A stretch of 64,000 nt of DNA, from positions 1 through 64,000 of the forward strand of contig CANQLO010000005.1 of assembly GCA_947624715.1 (NCBI GenBank), given 5' to 3'. Under the pieces are notes generated by a model. It made no database searches. It saw only the letters and a list, made by a program, of their open reading frames with translations, and was not told where the DNA came from. How positions within the stretch are numbered: the stretch's first letter is position 1; each line of letters begins with the position of its first letter. This document shows positions 1 to 7,925 of the stretch, piece after piece. Position numbers and translations under genes: made by a program. The stretch comes from an uncultured Clostridia bacterium. GTDB lineage: Bacteria > Bacillota_A > Clostridia > TANB77 > CAG-508.

Positions 1-187
1 TTATCCTAATATAGGATAATTTATCTATAAAAAATTATTGGACAAGCTATAAACTTGGGTTAGATATGAGCCCTTAGGATGAAAATTCTATAAACGAATA
101 TCCTATATTACATTTGGCTTGGAACTAGCCTTTAGATTTTCTAAAAATAGTTCCAAAAATTTTTTTTGATAAGGTTTTGGTTCGTAC
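1..187. other. Foreign flank upstream of the cotJC piece, with terminator-like hairpin
   Basis: This stretch has no gene. It holds a small inverted repeat near its start (TTATCCTA at 1-8, TAGGATAA at 12-20) and a terminator-like hairpin. The hairpin arms are TTGGAACTA (119-127) and TAGTTCCAA (148-156), followed by a T-run at 160-168. It ends in the perfect palindrome TTCGTACGAA (181-190), exactly where similarity to CotJC begins. The frame that encodes CotJC has a stop at 170-172 and does not look like CotJC upstream of 188. I infer this is the right end of a second inserted element. Confidence 0.4.
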
Positions 188-304
188 GAATTAGCACACT
201 TAGAAATGGTTGGAACTATAGTTCATCAACTTACTAAAGATGCAACTATTGAAGAAATAGAAAAAGCAGGGTTAGGAGAATATTACACAGACCATGGTGT
301 AGGT
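188..304 (+). pseudogene. cotJC: cotJC middle segment (interrupted spore-coat gene)
   Basis: In frame from 188 the sequence reads ELAHLEMVGTIVHQLTKDAT, then EKAGLGEYYTDHGV. This matches the central part of CotJC, the manganese-catalase-like protein of the Bacillus inner spore coat (family pattern EE-F/L-AHLEM, LTKDAT, AGLG). Similarity stops at the CATGGTGTAG repeat (293-302). The open frame runs on to 394 with unrelated residues. Upstream of 188 the CotJC N-terminus is missing. The remainder of the gene resumes in the same phase at 12214. A start at 206 is possible but has no good ribosome site, so this is a gene fragment and not a separate gene. Confidence 0.8.
293..302. repeat. Left attachment site core (attL-like)
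   Basis: CATGGTGTAG, identical to 12217-12226. It is flanked by inverted arms CAGACC and GGTCTG spaced by 8 bases, consistent with the partial dyad symmetry of serine-recombinase attachment sites. The exact crossover dinucleotide cannot be read from one sequence. Confidence 0.65.
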
Positions 305-691
305 CTGAAATATCTCTTAAAAGAAATATATAAGGTAACTACTCATTTTGTTCAATTATTTGATAAAAAATATATTAAAAAAATCGAAAATTAAAATTAA
401 GTTACTATTGACATTAAAATATAGTTAATATAGAATATAAATAAGCTAAAATATAAACATAATGAAAGCACATTGAAAAATAAATATAAAATTTAATTTT
501 GCTAGAAATAAGCGTAAAATAGATAAATGTGCAATAATTATGTGTATAAAGTAAGCAAAAAAAGATAATAATTTTAAAAGAAGACGAAAACAAAGAAAAG
601 GAAAACAATAAAAGAAATAGAGAACTGAGAAAGAAAATAAAACGAAAATATAAAATAATAAAAATTAAGAAACGAAGGAGGAATATAAAAA
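303..691 (+). promoter_or_regulatory. Promoter and conserved long leader of pilin gene 1
   Basis: No gene is seen here. A sigma-A promoter reads TTGACA (408-413), 17-base spacer, TAGAAT (431-436). About 250 bases of transcribed leader follow before the ATG at 692. The leader is conserved in front of all three pilin genes. It contains a possible closing stem, GCACATT (468-474) with AATGTGC (526-532), around an AAAATTTAATTTT hairpin. A GAAGGAGGA ribosome site precedes 692. The leader may be a structured regulatory RNA; I could not match it to a known riboswitch. Confidence 0.6.
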
Positions 692-2060
692 ATGAGAGAC
701 ACTCAAAAATCAAAGCTTTTAAAAGAGCAAAATAAAATAAAACAGATAAAAATGAAAGAAAAACGGAATTACGCTTATAGCACTCGTAGTAACCATCATA
801 ATATTGTTAATCTTAGCAGGAGTAACATTGGCAACAGTATTATCAGATGGAGGATTAATAGATAAATCAAAAGAGGCAATAGCAGAGCATAAGAGTGCAC
901 AAGAGAAAGAACAAGGTGAATTAAGCGAAGCAGCAGGGATGATGCAAAACTTAATTGATGGACTAGGAAGTACAGGAGGAACAACACCAACAACACCAGA
1001 AGGACCTAAAACGGTAGTAACAACAGTAACAACAATAACAGATGAAACCATACACGGAGAAGACAGTTTAGGAAATCCAGTAGTAATACCGGGAGGATTC
1101 AAATTTGCAGGACAGCCAACAGATACAGTAGAAGATGGAATAATAATAGAAGATGATGAAGGCAACCAATTTGTATGGATACCAGTAAGTAATACAGATG
1201 GAGATAATGACGGAACTGGAACAGGGTTAATCAACAGAAAAGAAAACGACCCTGTGGAAATAACACTAGGAAGGTATAAATTTAAAAATCAAAAAAATGA
1301 AATAGAAACCGCAGACTCACCAGACGGAACACCAGAGTTAAAACAAAAAGGTTCAGAAAGTGATAGTGACGAAGATAAATATAAATTCAGTTGGACAGAT
1401 AATTATGGTGATACTTACGGAGATTACAAAGAAAATACAAGTTTAACAAGGACAAATGGAGGAGAAGGAGCAAAAGATTTAGCGGATTTTGTACAAAGCG
1501 TACAAGACAATCATGGATATTATATAGCGAGATATGAAGCAAGCTATAAAAGCGGAAGTAGTGTAGAAGACTATAAGCCATTTTCAAAACCATCTAAAAG
1601 TAATAGTACAGAGTCTTGGAGTAACACCTCAGGAAGATTATGGAACAGGATTACACAAGGAGATGCATCGAAGGTAAGTAGGAATATGTATAATGGAACA
1701 GATAATGAAGCAAAGTATGTAGAAAGTGATTTAGTAAATAGTTATGCATGGGATACAGCTATAGTATATATACAAGCAATGGGAAATGCCAATTATGCAA
1801 ATGCTTATGATGGAAATGGAACTTTAAAAAATACTGGAGCAACAAACGACGTAAAATGCAATATATATGATATGGCCGCAAATTTACTTGAGTGGACAAC
1901 AGAATATTCTACGTACACTGGCAATGGCGACAATTACCCTTGCGTTCGTCGAGGTGGTATTTACAACTACAGCGGCAACTACACAGCTTATCGTACCTAC
2001 AACAGTACGACCAACAGCTCCCGCAACTTCGGGTTCCGTCCACTTTTATATTTAAAGTAG
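692..2060 (+). CDS. Pilin-like variable surface protein 1 (FGE-type DGR target, +1 frameshift)
   Basis: Read as 692-763 joined to 765-2060 (455 aa), skipping C764. The leader MRDTQKSKLLKEQ...MKEK is followed by GITLIALVVTIIILLILAGV, a type IV prepilin leader with expected cleavage after G and a membrane/assembly helix. In the 0 frame, AAA is followed by CGG and the downstream pilin frame has no ATG, GTG or TTG before the helix. The two parts must therefore be joined for the signal to work. The C-terminal half (from about VWIPV) is an FGE-sulfatase/C-type-lectin-like domain with YYIARYEA, NIYDMA, GG and GFRPLLYLK. The last 45 residues are GC-rich with many NNC codons, as expected for a DGR variable region. 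Likely surface-exposed ligand binder. Start chosen by the GGAGGA site. Confidence 0.7.
764..764 (+). other. Putative +1 frameshift site (AAA-C-GGA), pilin 1
   Basis: ATG AAA GAA AAA CGG AAT in the leader frame must become AAA, skipped C, GGA ATT ACG to give K-GITLIALVV. The same break occurs at 4053, 7998 and 24458. Confidence 0.65.
1911..2046 (+). other. DGR-type variable region of pilin 1
   Basis: GC-rich island in an AT-rich gene; more than half of its codons end in C (TAC, AAC, AGC, GGC, GAC, TTC). Aligned with 5101-5237, the differences concentrate at NNC codons. The flanks ACAGAATATTCTACG and GGGTTCCGTCCACTT are nearly or exactly the same. AAC in a template RNA mutagenised at adenine yields NNC, the known DGR signature. 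No template or reverse transcriptase is in the window. Confidence 0.7.
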
Positions 2061-2371
2061 CTCTGAACGCTGAAAAAGAGATAAATACAAAGGAAATAAA
2101 TCATAGAAGTAAGCGTGTCAATAGGGACGGAGTTTTTTGACAGCATGGGCCTGAAATCTTGAACTTCACCTGTTTAGTGTGTAAAATTTTTTTTCTATAT
2201 ATATACTAAAGCAAAAGTAGTGCAGTATGTGCTGCTTTTGTTTTTGCGTGCTGTTGGGTTTTATGTCCGGCTACGCCAAAATCCATAAAGCAATTTTTTT
2301 TTAAAATTACAATTGACAAATAAACAAATGTTTGATATTATATGGCAAATAAGAAATGAGGTTGATGGCAT
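2061..2371 (+). terminator. Pilin 1 downstream region: REP-like motif, repeat and terminator
   Basis: No gene. A GTCAATAGGGACGG motif with a TTTTTGACA partner (about 2117-2142) resembles REP palindromes of Y1/TnpA_REP type. A block at 2161-2320 is about 93% the same as 5371-5522. It contains the terminator hairpin CAAAAGTAGTGCA / TGTGCTGCTTTTG with a T-run (2211-2246). A promoter TTGACA (2313-2318), 17 bases, TATTAT (2336-2341) then serves the RhuM remnant. Confidence 0.6.
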
Positions 2372-2692
2372 ATGGATAACAAGCTAATTGGAAACGAAAA
2401 TAATATTGTAATTTATACTGATGATGAAGATAATGTTAAAGTTGAAGTTATGTTACAAAATAAAAATGTATGGCTCAATATAGAATCTTTAGCTAAATTA
2501 TTTAAAATAGACAGAACTGGAATTACAAGACATATAAATAATATTTATAAAGATGAAGAATTAGAAGAAAAATCAACTTGTGCAAAAATTGCACAAGTTC
2601 AAAAAGAAGGAAATAGAAGAGTTTTAAGAAATATTTCATATTATAATTTAGATATGATAATTTCAATTGGATTTAGAGCAAATTATTTCTAG
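2372..2692 (+). pseudogene. RhuM-family protein remnant
   Basis: 106 aa. VKVEVMLQNKNVWLNIESLAKLF, then a helix-turn-helix-like DRTGITRHINNIYKDEEL and YYNLDMIISIGFRAN, are the N-terminal hallmarks of the RhuM/virulence-associated DNA-binding family. Full members have about 330 residues. Here the frame ends just after GFRAN. A short tail, SSMDEMYQRYLKESKE, follows in another frame (about 2691-2738) and may be the original C-terminus, so an internal deletion or frameshift is likely. ATG at 2372 follows a weak GAGGTTG site. Probably non-functional. Confidence 0.65.
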
Positions 2693-2759
2693 TATGGATG
2701 AAATGTATCAAAGATATTTAAAAGAAAGCAAAGAATAAATAAATTTATAGCTTAAATAA

Positions 2760-2803
2760 AAAAACAAAAGTGAACAATTAAAAACTGCTCATTTTTGTTT
2801 TTT
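2760..2803. terminator. Bidirectional terminator
   Basis: AACAAAAGTGA pairs with TCATTTTTGTT across a loop, with A- and T-runs on both sides. It separates the RhuM remnant from the convergent Cys-rich gene. Confidence 0.55.
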
Positions 2804-3562
2804 CTATATTCTATAATCACTATTTAAATAATAAGTAAAAAACGGTGTATTATCTTGTTCAATAAGTTTTTCTAAGATTTCTTCTTTAGATCTAAAAAAA
2901 TTATATTTTAAAATAAGTTTTTGCTTATTGTTAAAAAAGGCTTGAACAAGAAGATAATCTTTCATATTGATGTTAAATAAGTTATTTTTTCTCAAATAAT
3001 TACATACAAAAAATTTACAAGATATATTTTCAGTAGTACATCTTTTGTCTTTACCAAGATATTTGCAAACTTTAACGTTATCAATGAACTTAAATATATT
3101 TTTAGAATAATCAAAAGAATAACAACATCCATTCTCTTTATGAGCTGCTTTGTGATTCTTTGATGAAATACAAACATCATTACAAAATTTACATGGATTA
3201 CATTTTTCCCACAATGTATCCAAAGATTTAAAAATATTATCATACAAATATAAATATCTATCTTTAGCATCATTTATAAAAGTTGCCTTTATTGCTGTCA
3301 ATATATCTTCATTACAATTAGATAAAATATATTTTATTTTGAAACCATTAAATTCAGTAACAAAATCTATATTCAATTTTTGGAAATATAATAGTTTTTT
3401 TATACATTTTACATTATTGTTTATATTATTTGAAAAATTAACTTTTAGTGCAGGATTAATATTGTCATATTTTTGCTTAATATTAAAATCTATACTTTTG
3501 ATATTAGAAAAATCTACACTAGAATTTTCAATTATATTACCAGTAGAATCTATATATACCAT
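2804..3562 (-). CDS. Cys-rich protein, copy A (unknown function)
   Basis: 252 aa from the ATG at 3562, chosen because an AGAAGGTGG site lies 5 bases upstream; a GTG at 3571 is possible but overlaps that site. The centre (about residues 110-205) holds a cluster of cysteines: CNPCKFCNDVC, GCC, CKYLG...C, CKFFVC. This suggests a zinc or iron-sulfur site, loosely like CxxCxxCC metal-chelating proteins. No membrane segment is evident. Promoter on the minus strand: TTGACT (3607-3612 complement), 17 bases, TATAAT (3584-3589 complement). It is identical to the copy at 6742-7500 and lies back-to-back with a pilin gene each time. Function unknown. Confidence 0.65.
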   Translation of the reverse strand: MVYIDSTGNIIENSSVDFSNIKSIDFNIKQKYDNINPALKVNFSNNINNNVKCIKKLLYFQKLNIDFVTEFNGFKIKYILSNCNEDILTAIKATFINDAKDRYLYLYDNIFKSLDTLWEKCNPCKFCNDVCISSKNHKAAHKENGCCYSFDYSKNIFKFIDNVKVCKYLGKDKRCTTENISCKFFVCNYLRKNNLFNINMKDYLLVQAFFNNKQKLILKYNFFRSKEEILEKLIEQDNTPFFTYYLNSDYRI

Positions 3563-3880
3563 TATTACCACCTTCTACTAAATATTATATATAGTGTATA
3601 GAAAAAAGTCAATGTCAATAGGGATTATTACTAATTATAACTTATTGTAAAGTTTATTTTTACAAAAAAACGAAACTTAAAATAAATTTACTATTGACAT
3701 TAAAAAATAGTTAATATAGAATATAAATAAACTAAAATATAAACATAATGAAAGCACATTGAAAAATAAATATAAAATTTAATTTTGCTAGAAATAAACG
3801 TAAAATAGATGAATGTGCAGTAATTATGTGTATAAAGTAAGAAAAAAAAGATAATAATTATAGAAGAAGACAAAAATAAA
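2808..3880. repeat. 1.07-kb direct repeat, copy A
   Basis: Base-for-base match to 6746-7818 (offset 3938) as far as I compared. It covers the Cys-rich gene, the intergenic region and the pilin leader. Past 3880 similarity continues with a few changes through the first about 130 codons of the pilin, then stops. The near-perfect identity implies recent duplication or ongoing gene conversion. Confidence 0.85.
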
Positions 3881-3980
3881 AAAAAGGAAAACAATAAAAG
3901 AAATAAAGAACTAAGAAAGAAAATAAAAACAAAAATATAAAAATAATAAAAATTAAGAAACAAAGGAGGAAAATAAAAAA
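3563..3980 (+). promoter_or_regulatory. Divergent promoter region and leader of pilin gene 2
   Basis: It holds the minus-strand promoter of the Cys-rich gene. It also holds a partial REP-like motif (GTCAATAGGGAT near 3617) and the pilin promoter TTGACA (3694-3699), 17 bases, TAGAAT (3717-3722). The conserved leader stem is GCACATT (3754-3760) with AATGTGC (3812-3818). An AAAGGAGGA site precedes the ATG at 3981. Confidence 0.6.
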
Positions 3981-5253
3981 ATGGGAAACACTAAAAAAAC
4001 AAAGGTATTAAAAGAGCAAAATAAAATAAAACAGATAAAAATGAAAGAAAAACGGAATTACGCTTATAGCGCTTGTCGTAACCATAATAATTCTGTTAAT
4101 ACTAGCAGGAGTGACACTAAATCTAGCATTAGAAGATGGAGGATTAATAAATACAGCAAAAAAAGGAATAGAAGAACATGATAAAGCAAGTCAAAAGGAA
4201 AAAGAAGAATTAACTGGTGCAGCGGGAATGATACAAAACTTAATAGATGGATTAGGAAGTACAGGAGGAACAACGCCAGTTACCCCACCAACAGAAGACG
4301 ATAGAGCACTAGTGACAACGGTAATAAGTACAGATCATGAAGATAATAAAGAAGTAAAAGACAGTTTAGGAAATCCATTAGTAATACCAAGTGGGTTCAA
4401 ATATGTAACAGGAGACAATGTAGAAGATGGAATAGTAATAGAAGATGCAAACCAAAACCAATTTGTATGGATACCAGTAAGTAATATAGATGGAAACAAT
4501 AATGCAAGTGATAATCCAGATGATGAAAATCTAATAAAATTAAAAAGTGGAGACAAAGTAGAAATAACACTAGGAAGGTATACATTTGCTACAAGTAGTC
4601 CGGGAACACCAGAACTAAAGCAAAACGGAGCAAATCATTCAGAAAGGTCAGCATCAACTCTTATTTCAAGTTGGTTTTATGAAGATACTAGTAGTGGGGG
4701 AAGACCAAATGGAGGAGAAGGAGCAAAAAATTTAGCAGGATTTGTAAAAAGTGTACAAGATAATCATGGATATTATCTAGCAAGATATGAAGCAGGAGAA
4801 GGAAATGATGGTAAACCGGTATCGAAATTAGGAAAAGTATGGAATAATATAACTCAACCAGATGCCTCAGACGCAGCACAAAAAATGTATGAAGGAGAAG
4901 AAAAATATACAAGTGATTTAGTAAATAGTTATGCATGGGATACAGCTATAGTATATATACAAGCAATGGGGAATGACAATTATGCAAATACAAATAGAGG
5001 AACAAATAGTTCGTTAAAAAGTACAGGAGAAACAGGAGACGTGAAGTGTAATATCTATGATATGGCAGGAAATGTAGGAGAATGGACAACAGAATATTCT
5101 ACGCGCACTGGCACTGGCTACAACCCTTGCGTTTCTCGAGGTGGTTTTTGCTTCGACAGCTACAGCTACACAGCTTCTCGTAACATCGACGGCGGCGGTA
5201 CGACCGGCAGCCGCACCTACCTCGGGTTCCGTCCACTTTTATATTTAAAGTAG
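3981..5253 (+). CDS. Pilin-like variable surface protein 2 (FGE-type DGR target, +1 frameshift)
   Basis: Read as 3981-4052 joined to 4054-5253 (423 aa), skipping C4053. Leader MGNTKKTKVLKEQ...MKEK, then GITLIALVVTIIILLILAGV. The next stretch (EDGGLINTAKKGIEEHDKAS) is the usual amphipathic part of these pilins. The C-terminal FGE/C-type-lectin-like domain has YYLARYEA, NIYDMAGNVGEWTTEYS, and ends SRGGF...GFRPLLYLK like protein 1. The final variable region (5101-5237) is GC-rich with NNC codons. The N-terminal 130 residues are nearly the same as protein 3, whose C-terminus is unrelated, indicating cassette exchange. Confidence 0.7.
4053..4053 (+). other. Putative +1 frameshift site (AAA-C-GGA), pilin 2
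   Basis: Same heptamer and same position relative to the prepilin helix as at 764; C4053 must be skipped to join MKEK to GITLIALVV. Confidence 0.65.
5101..5237 (+). other. DGR-type variable region of pilin 2
   Basis: Codons such as TGC TTC GAC AGC TAC AGC TAC, then AAC ATC GAC GGC GGC, replace those of 1911-2046 mostly at NNC positions. The region ends in the same GGGTTCCGTCCAC block, a candidate initiation-of-homology segment. Confidence 0.7.
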
Positions 5254-5599
5254 CTCTGTAAGAGAGTTTCAGACTAACTGTGTAAATTCAAAATGTCAAT
5301 GTCAAAAGGGAGCTTGTCAATGTCAATAGGGACGGCAGGCTGTCTAAAAATTAAATAAAAAAAATGCCTCGAACTTCTCCTGTTTAGTGTGTAAATTTTT
5401 ATCTATAACTAAAGCAAAAGTAGTGCAGTATGTGCTGCTTTTGTTTTTGAGTGCTGCTGGGTTTTATGTCCGGCTACGCCCAAATCCATAAAGCAAATTT
5501 TTTTAAAATTACAATTGACAAAAGTTCTACCATTGACTTTTAAAATAAAACTAATTATAATAAATTTATAAAAATAAAATTATTTAAAGAGGTAATATT
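5254..5599 (+). terminator. Pilin 2 downstream region: REP-like motifs, repeat, terminator, promoter
   Basis: No gene. GTCAATGTCAATAGGGACGG (about 5310-5330) is REP-like. The block 5371-5522 repeats 2161-2320 and carries the CAAAAGTAGTGCA / TGTGCTGCTTTTG terminator (5413-5448). A promoter TTGACT (5533-5538), 17 bases, TATAAT (5556-5561) precedes the aminopeptidase. Confidence 0.6.
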
Positions 5600-6733
5600 T
5601 TGGATAAAAGAAATATACAACTTGCAAAAAATATTTTATATAATTCAATATCACTTAATAAAGAAGAAAACTTATTGGTAGAACTAATAGGTGAAGATGG
5701 CTTAGAACTTGCTAATGAAATTATAGAACAAGCCAAAGAAATTGGTGCTAAAACTGTTTTAAGCATAGTAAAATATGATGAATTAAGAAAATTTTTAACA
5801 AATGCAAGTGAAGAAGAAATTATTGAGTATGGAAAAAAAGATTATGAAAGAATGAAAAAAATGCAGGCCTATGTAGGAATAAGCTCTCAAAATAAAGATA
5901 AGCCATTAGAAGGAGTGCCTACCGAAAAAATAGAAATGTATAATAAATATTATACAGCATTAGTACACTTAAAGCAGAGGGTAAAATATACTAAATGGTG
6001 TATTTTAAGATATCCAAATGAATATTTTGCAAATAAGAGTGGTATGAAATTGGAAGAATTTAAAGATTTTTATTATAATGTCAATACAATAGATTATAAT
6101 AAACTAAAAAATTTAATGGAACCATTAAAAAATCTAATGAATAAAACTGATAAGGTTCGTATTATGTCATCTGATACTGATTTAACATTTAGCATTAAAG
6201 GGATTCCAGCAGAAAAGTATTATGGAACATTTAATCTTCCAGATGGAGAAGTAGCTACAGCACCTGTAAAGAAAAGTGTTAATGGTTATATTACATACAA
6301 TACCAAAACAAAATATAATAATATAATTTTTGAAAATATAAGATTTGATTTTGTAGATGGTAAAATAGTAAAAGCTACTGCTAAAGAACACAGTCTAGAA
6401 CTTAATAAAATATTAGATACAGATGAAGGAGCAAGATATATAGGAGAATTTGCATTTGGACTTAATCCATATATAAATAATACAATGTATGATACATTAT
6501 TTGATGAAAAAATAAATGGAAGTTTTCATTTCACACCTGGAATGGCACTAGAAGAAAGCGATAATGGAAATAGATCAGCTATTCATTGGGATATAGTAAA
6601 AATACTAAAAAAAGAATACGGTGGTGGAGAAATATATTTTGATGATACTTTAATTATGAAAGATGGAAAATTTGTACCGAAAGAATTAGAAATATTAAAT
6701 CAAGAAAATTTAAAAAAGATTCTAAATATATAG
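5600..6733 (+). CDS. M29-family aminopeptidase
   Basis: 377 aa, near the usual length of about 370-410 for AmpS/PepS-type (M29) metallo-aminopeptidases, which release N-terminal residues from peptides in the cytosol. Family blocks include GEFAFGLNP, the DEKINGSFHFTPGMALEE region and SAIHWDIV, carrying the conserved Glu/His metal ligands. Start is TTG at 5600, with AAAGAGGT 7 bases upstream; no in-frame ATG fits better. It lies alone between two pilin cassettes inside the cotJC element and has its own promoter. The chromosomal-type enzyme is odd cargo; it may have been captured when the pilin cassette duplicated around it. Confidence 0.85.
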   Translation: MDKRNIQLAKNILYNSISLNKEENLLVELIGEDGLELANEIIEQAKEIGAKTVLSIVKYDELRKFLTNASEEEIIEYGKKDYERMKKMQAYVGISSQNKDKPLEGVPTEKIEMYNKYYTALVHLKQRVKYTKWCILRYPNEYFANKSGMKLEEFKDFYYNVNTIDYNKLKNLMEPLKNLMNKTDKVRIMSSDTDLTFSIKGIPAEKYYGTFNLPDGEVATAPVKKSVNGYITYNTKTKYNNIIFENIRFDFVDGKIVKATAKEHSLELNKILDTDEGARYIGEFAFGLNPYINNTMYDTLFDEKINGSFHFTPGMALEESDNGNRSAIHWDIVKILKKEYGGGEIYFDDTLIMKDGKFVPKELEILNQENLKKILNI

Positions 6734-6745
6734 AATCTTTTTTAA
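6714..6745 (+). terminator. Terminator of the aminopeptidase gene
   Basis: AAAAAAGATTCTA pairs with TAGAATCTTTTTT; the stem overlaps the stop codon. The 1.07-kb repeat begins directly after it (6746). Confidence 0.7.
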
Positions 6746-7500
6746 ATTCTATAATCACTATTTAAATAATAAGTAAAAAACGGTGTATTATCTTGTTCAA
6801 TAAGTTTTTCTAAGATTTCTTCTTTAGATCTAAAAAAATTATATTTTAAAATAAGTTTTTGCTTATTGTTAAAAAAGGCTTGAACAAGAAGATAATCTTT
6901 CATATTGATGTTAAATAAGTTATTTTTTCTCAAATAATTACATACAAAAAATTTACAAGATATATTTTCAGTAGTACATCTTTTGTCTTTACCAAGATAT
7001 TTGCAAACTTTAACGTTATCAATGAACTTAAATATATTTTTAGAATAATCAAAAGAATAACAACATCCATTCTCTTTATGAGCTGCTTTGTGATTCTTTG
7101 ATGAAATACAAACATCATTACAAAATTTACATGGATTACATTTTTCCCACAATGTATCCAAAGATTTAAAAATATTATCATACAAATATAAATATCTATC
7201 TTTAGCATCATTTATAAAAGTTGCCTTTATTGCTGTCAATATATCTTCATTACAATTAGATAAAATATATTTTATTTTGAAACCATTAAATTCAGTAACA
7301 AAATCTATATTCAATTTTTGGAAATATAATAGTTTTTTTATACATTTTACATTATTGTTTATATTATTTGAAAAATTAACTTTTAGTGCAGGATTAATAT
7401 TGTCATATTTTTGCTTAATATTAAAATCTATACTTTTGATATTAGAAAAATCTACACTAGAATTTTCAATTATATTACCAGTAGAATCTATATATACCAT
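6742..7500 (-). CDS. Cys-rich protein, copy B (unknown function)
   Basis: Identical in sequence to the 2804-3562 product, including the Cys cluster and the promoter. Start at the ATG (7500) by analogy. Its last codon context differs by a base or two because the repeat ends just inside the stop (TAA here, TAG in copy A). It stands divergently to pilin gene 3. Two unchanged copies suggest selection, gene conversion or very recent duplication. Function unknown. Confidence 0.65.
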   Translation of the reverse strand: MVYIDSTGNIIENSSVDFSNIKSIDFNIKQKYDNINPALKVNFSNNINNNVKCIKKLLYFQKLNIDFVTEFNGFKIKYILSNCNEDILTAIKATFINDAKDRYLYLYDNIFKSLDTLWEKCNPCKFCNDVCISSKNHKAAHKENGCCYSFDYSKNIFKFIDNVKVCKYLGKDKRCTTENISCKFFVCNYLRKNNLFNINMKDYLLVQAFFNNKQKLILKYNFFRSKEEILEKLIEQDNTPFFTYYLNSDYRI

Positions 7501-7818
7501 TATTACCACCTTCTACTAAATATTATATATAGTGTATAGAAAAAAGTCAATGTCAATAGGGATTATTACTAATTATAACTTATTGTAAAGTTTATTTTTA
7601 CAAAAAAACGAAACTTAAAATAAATTTACTATTGACATTAAAAAATAGTTAATATAGAATATAAATAAACTAAAATATAAACATAATGAAAGCACATTGA
7701 AAAATAAATATAAAATTTAATTTTGCTAGAAATAAACGTAAAATAGATGAATGTGCAGTAATTATGTGTATAAAGTAAGAAAAAAAAGATAATAATTATA
7801 GAAGAAGACAAAAATAAA
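6746..7818. repeat. 1.07-kb direct repeat, copy B
   Basis: Second copy of 2808-3880. The two copies are direct repeats 3938 bp apart, so homologous recombination between them could delete or amplify pilin 2 and the aminopeptidase. Confidence 0.85.
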
Positions 7819-7925
7819 GAAAAGGAAAACAATAAAAGAAATAAAGAACTAAAAAACTAAAAAAGAAAATAAAAACAAAAATATAAAAATAATAAAAATT
7901 AAGAAACAAAGGAGGAATTAAAAAA
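7501..7925 (+). promoter_or_regulatory. Divergent promoters and leader of pilin gene 3
   Basis: Same arrangement as 3563-3980: TTGACA at 7632-7637, TAGAAT at 7655-7660, leader stem GCACATT (7692-7698) with AATGTGC (7750-7756), and AAAGGAGGA before the ATG at 7926. Confidence 0.6.

Noticed and set aside
206..394. Stand-alone 62-aa gene
   Set aside because: Its first half is the CotJC core and it changes to unrelated residues at the CATGGTGTAG repeat; treated as a gene fragment.
443..691. c-di-GMP riboswitch before pilin 1
   Set aside because: Pilin genes in Clostridia can have one, but I could not find the conserved GEMM core bases; left as an unknown structured leader.
414..713. Hydrophobic minus-strand frames in the pilin leaders and behind other genes
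   Set aside because: AT-rich low-complexity shadows without ribosome sites; they lie over leaders or real genes.
804..2060. Pilin 1 starting at an internal ATG (804), likewise 4111 and 8056
   Set aside because: These starts lie inside or after the prepilin helix and have no ribosome site; the leader with GGAGGA is in another frame, so the frameshifted reading explains more.
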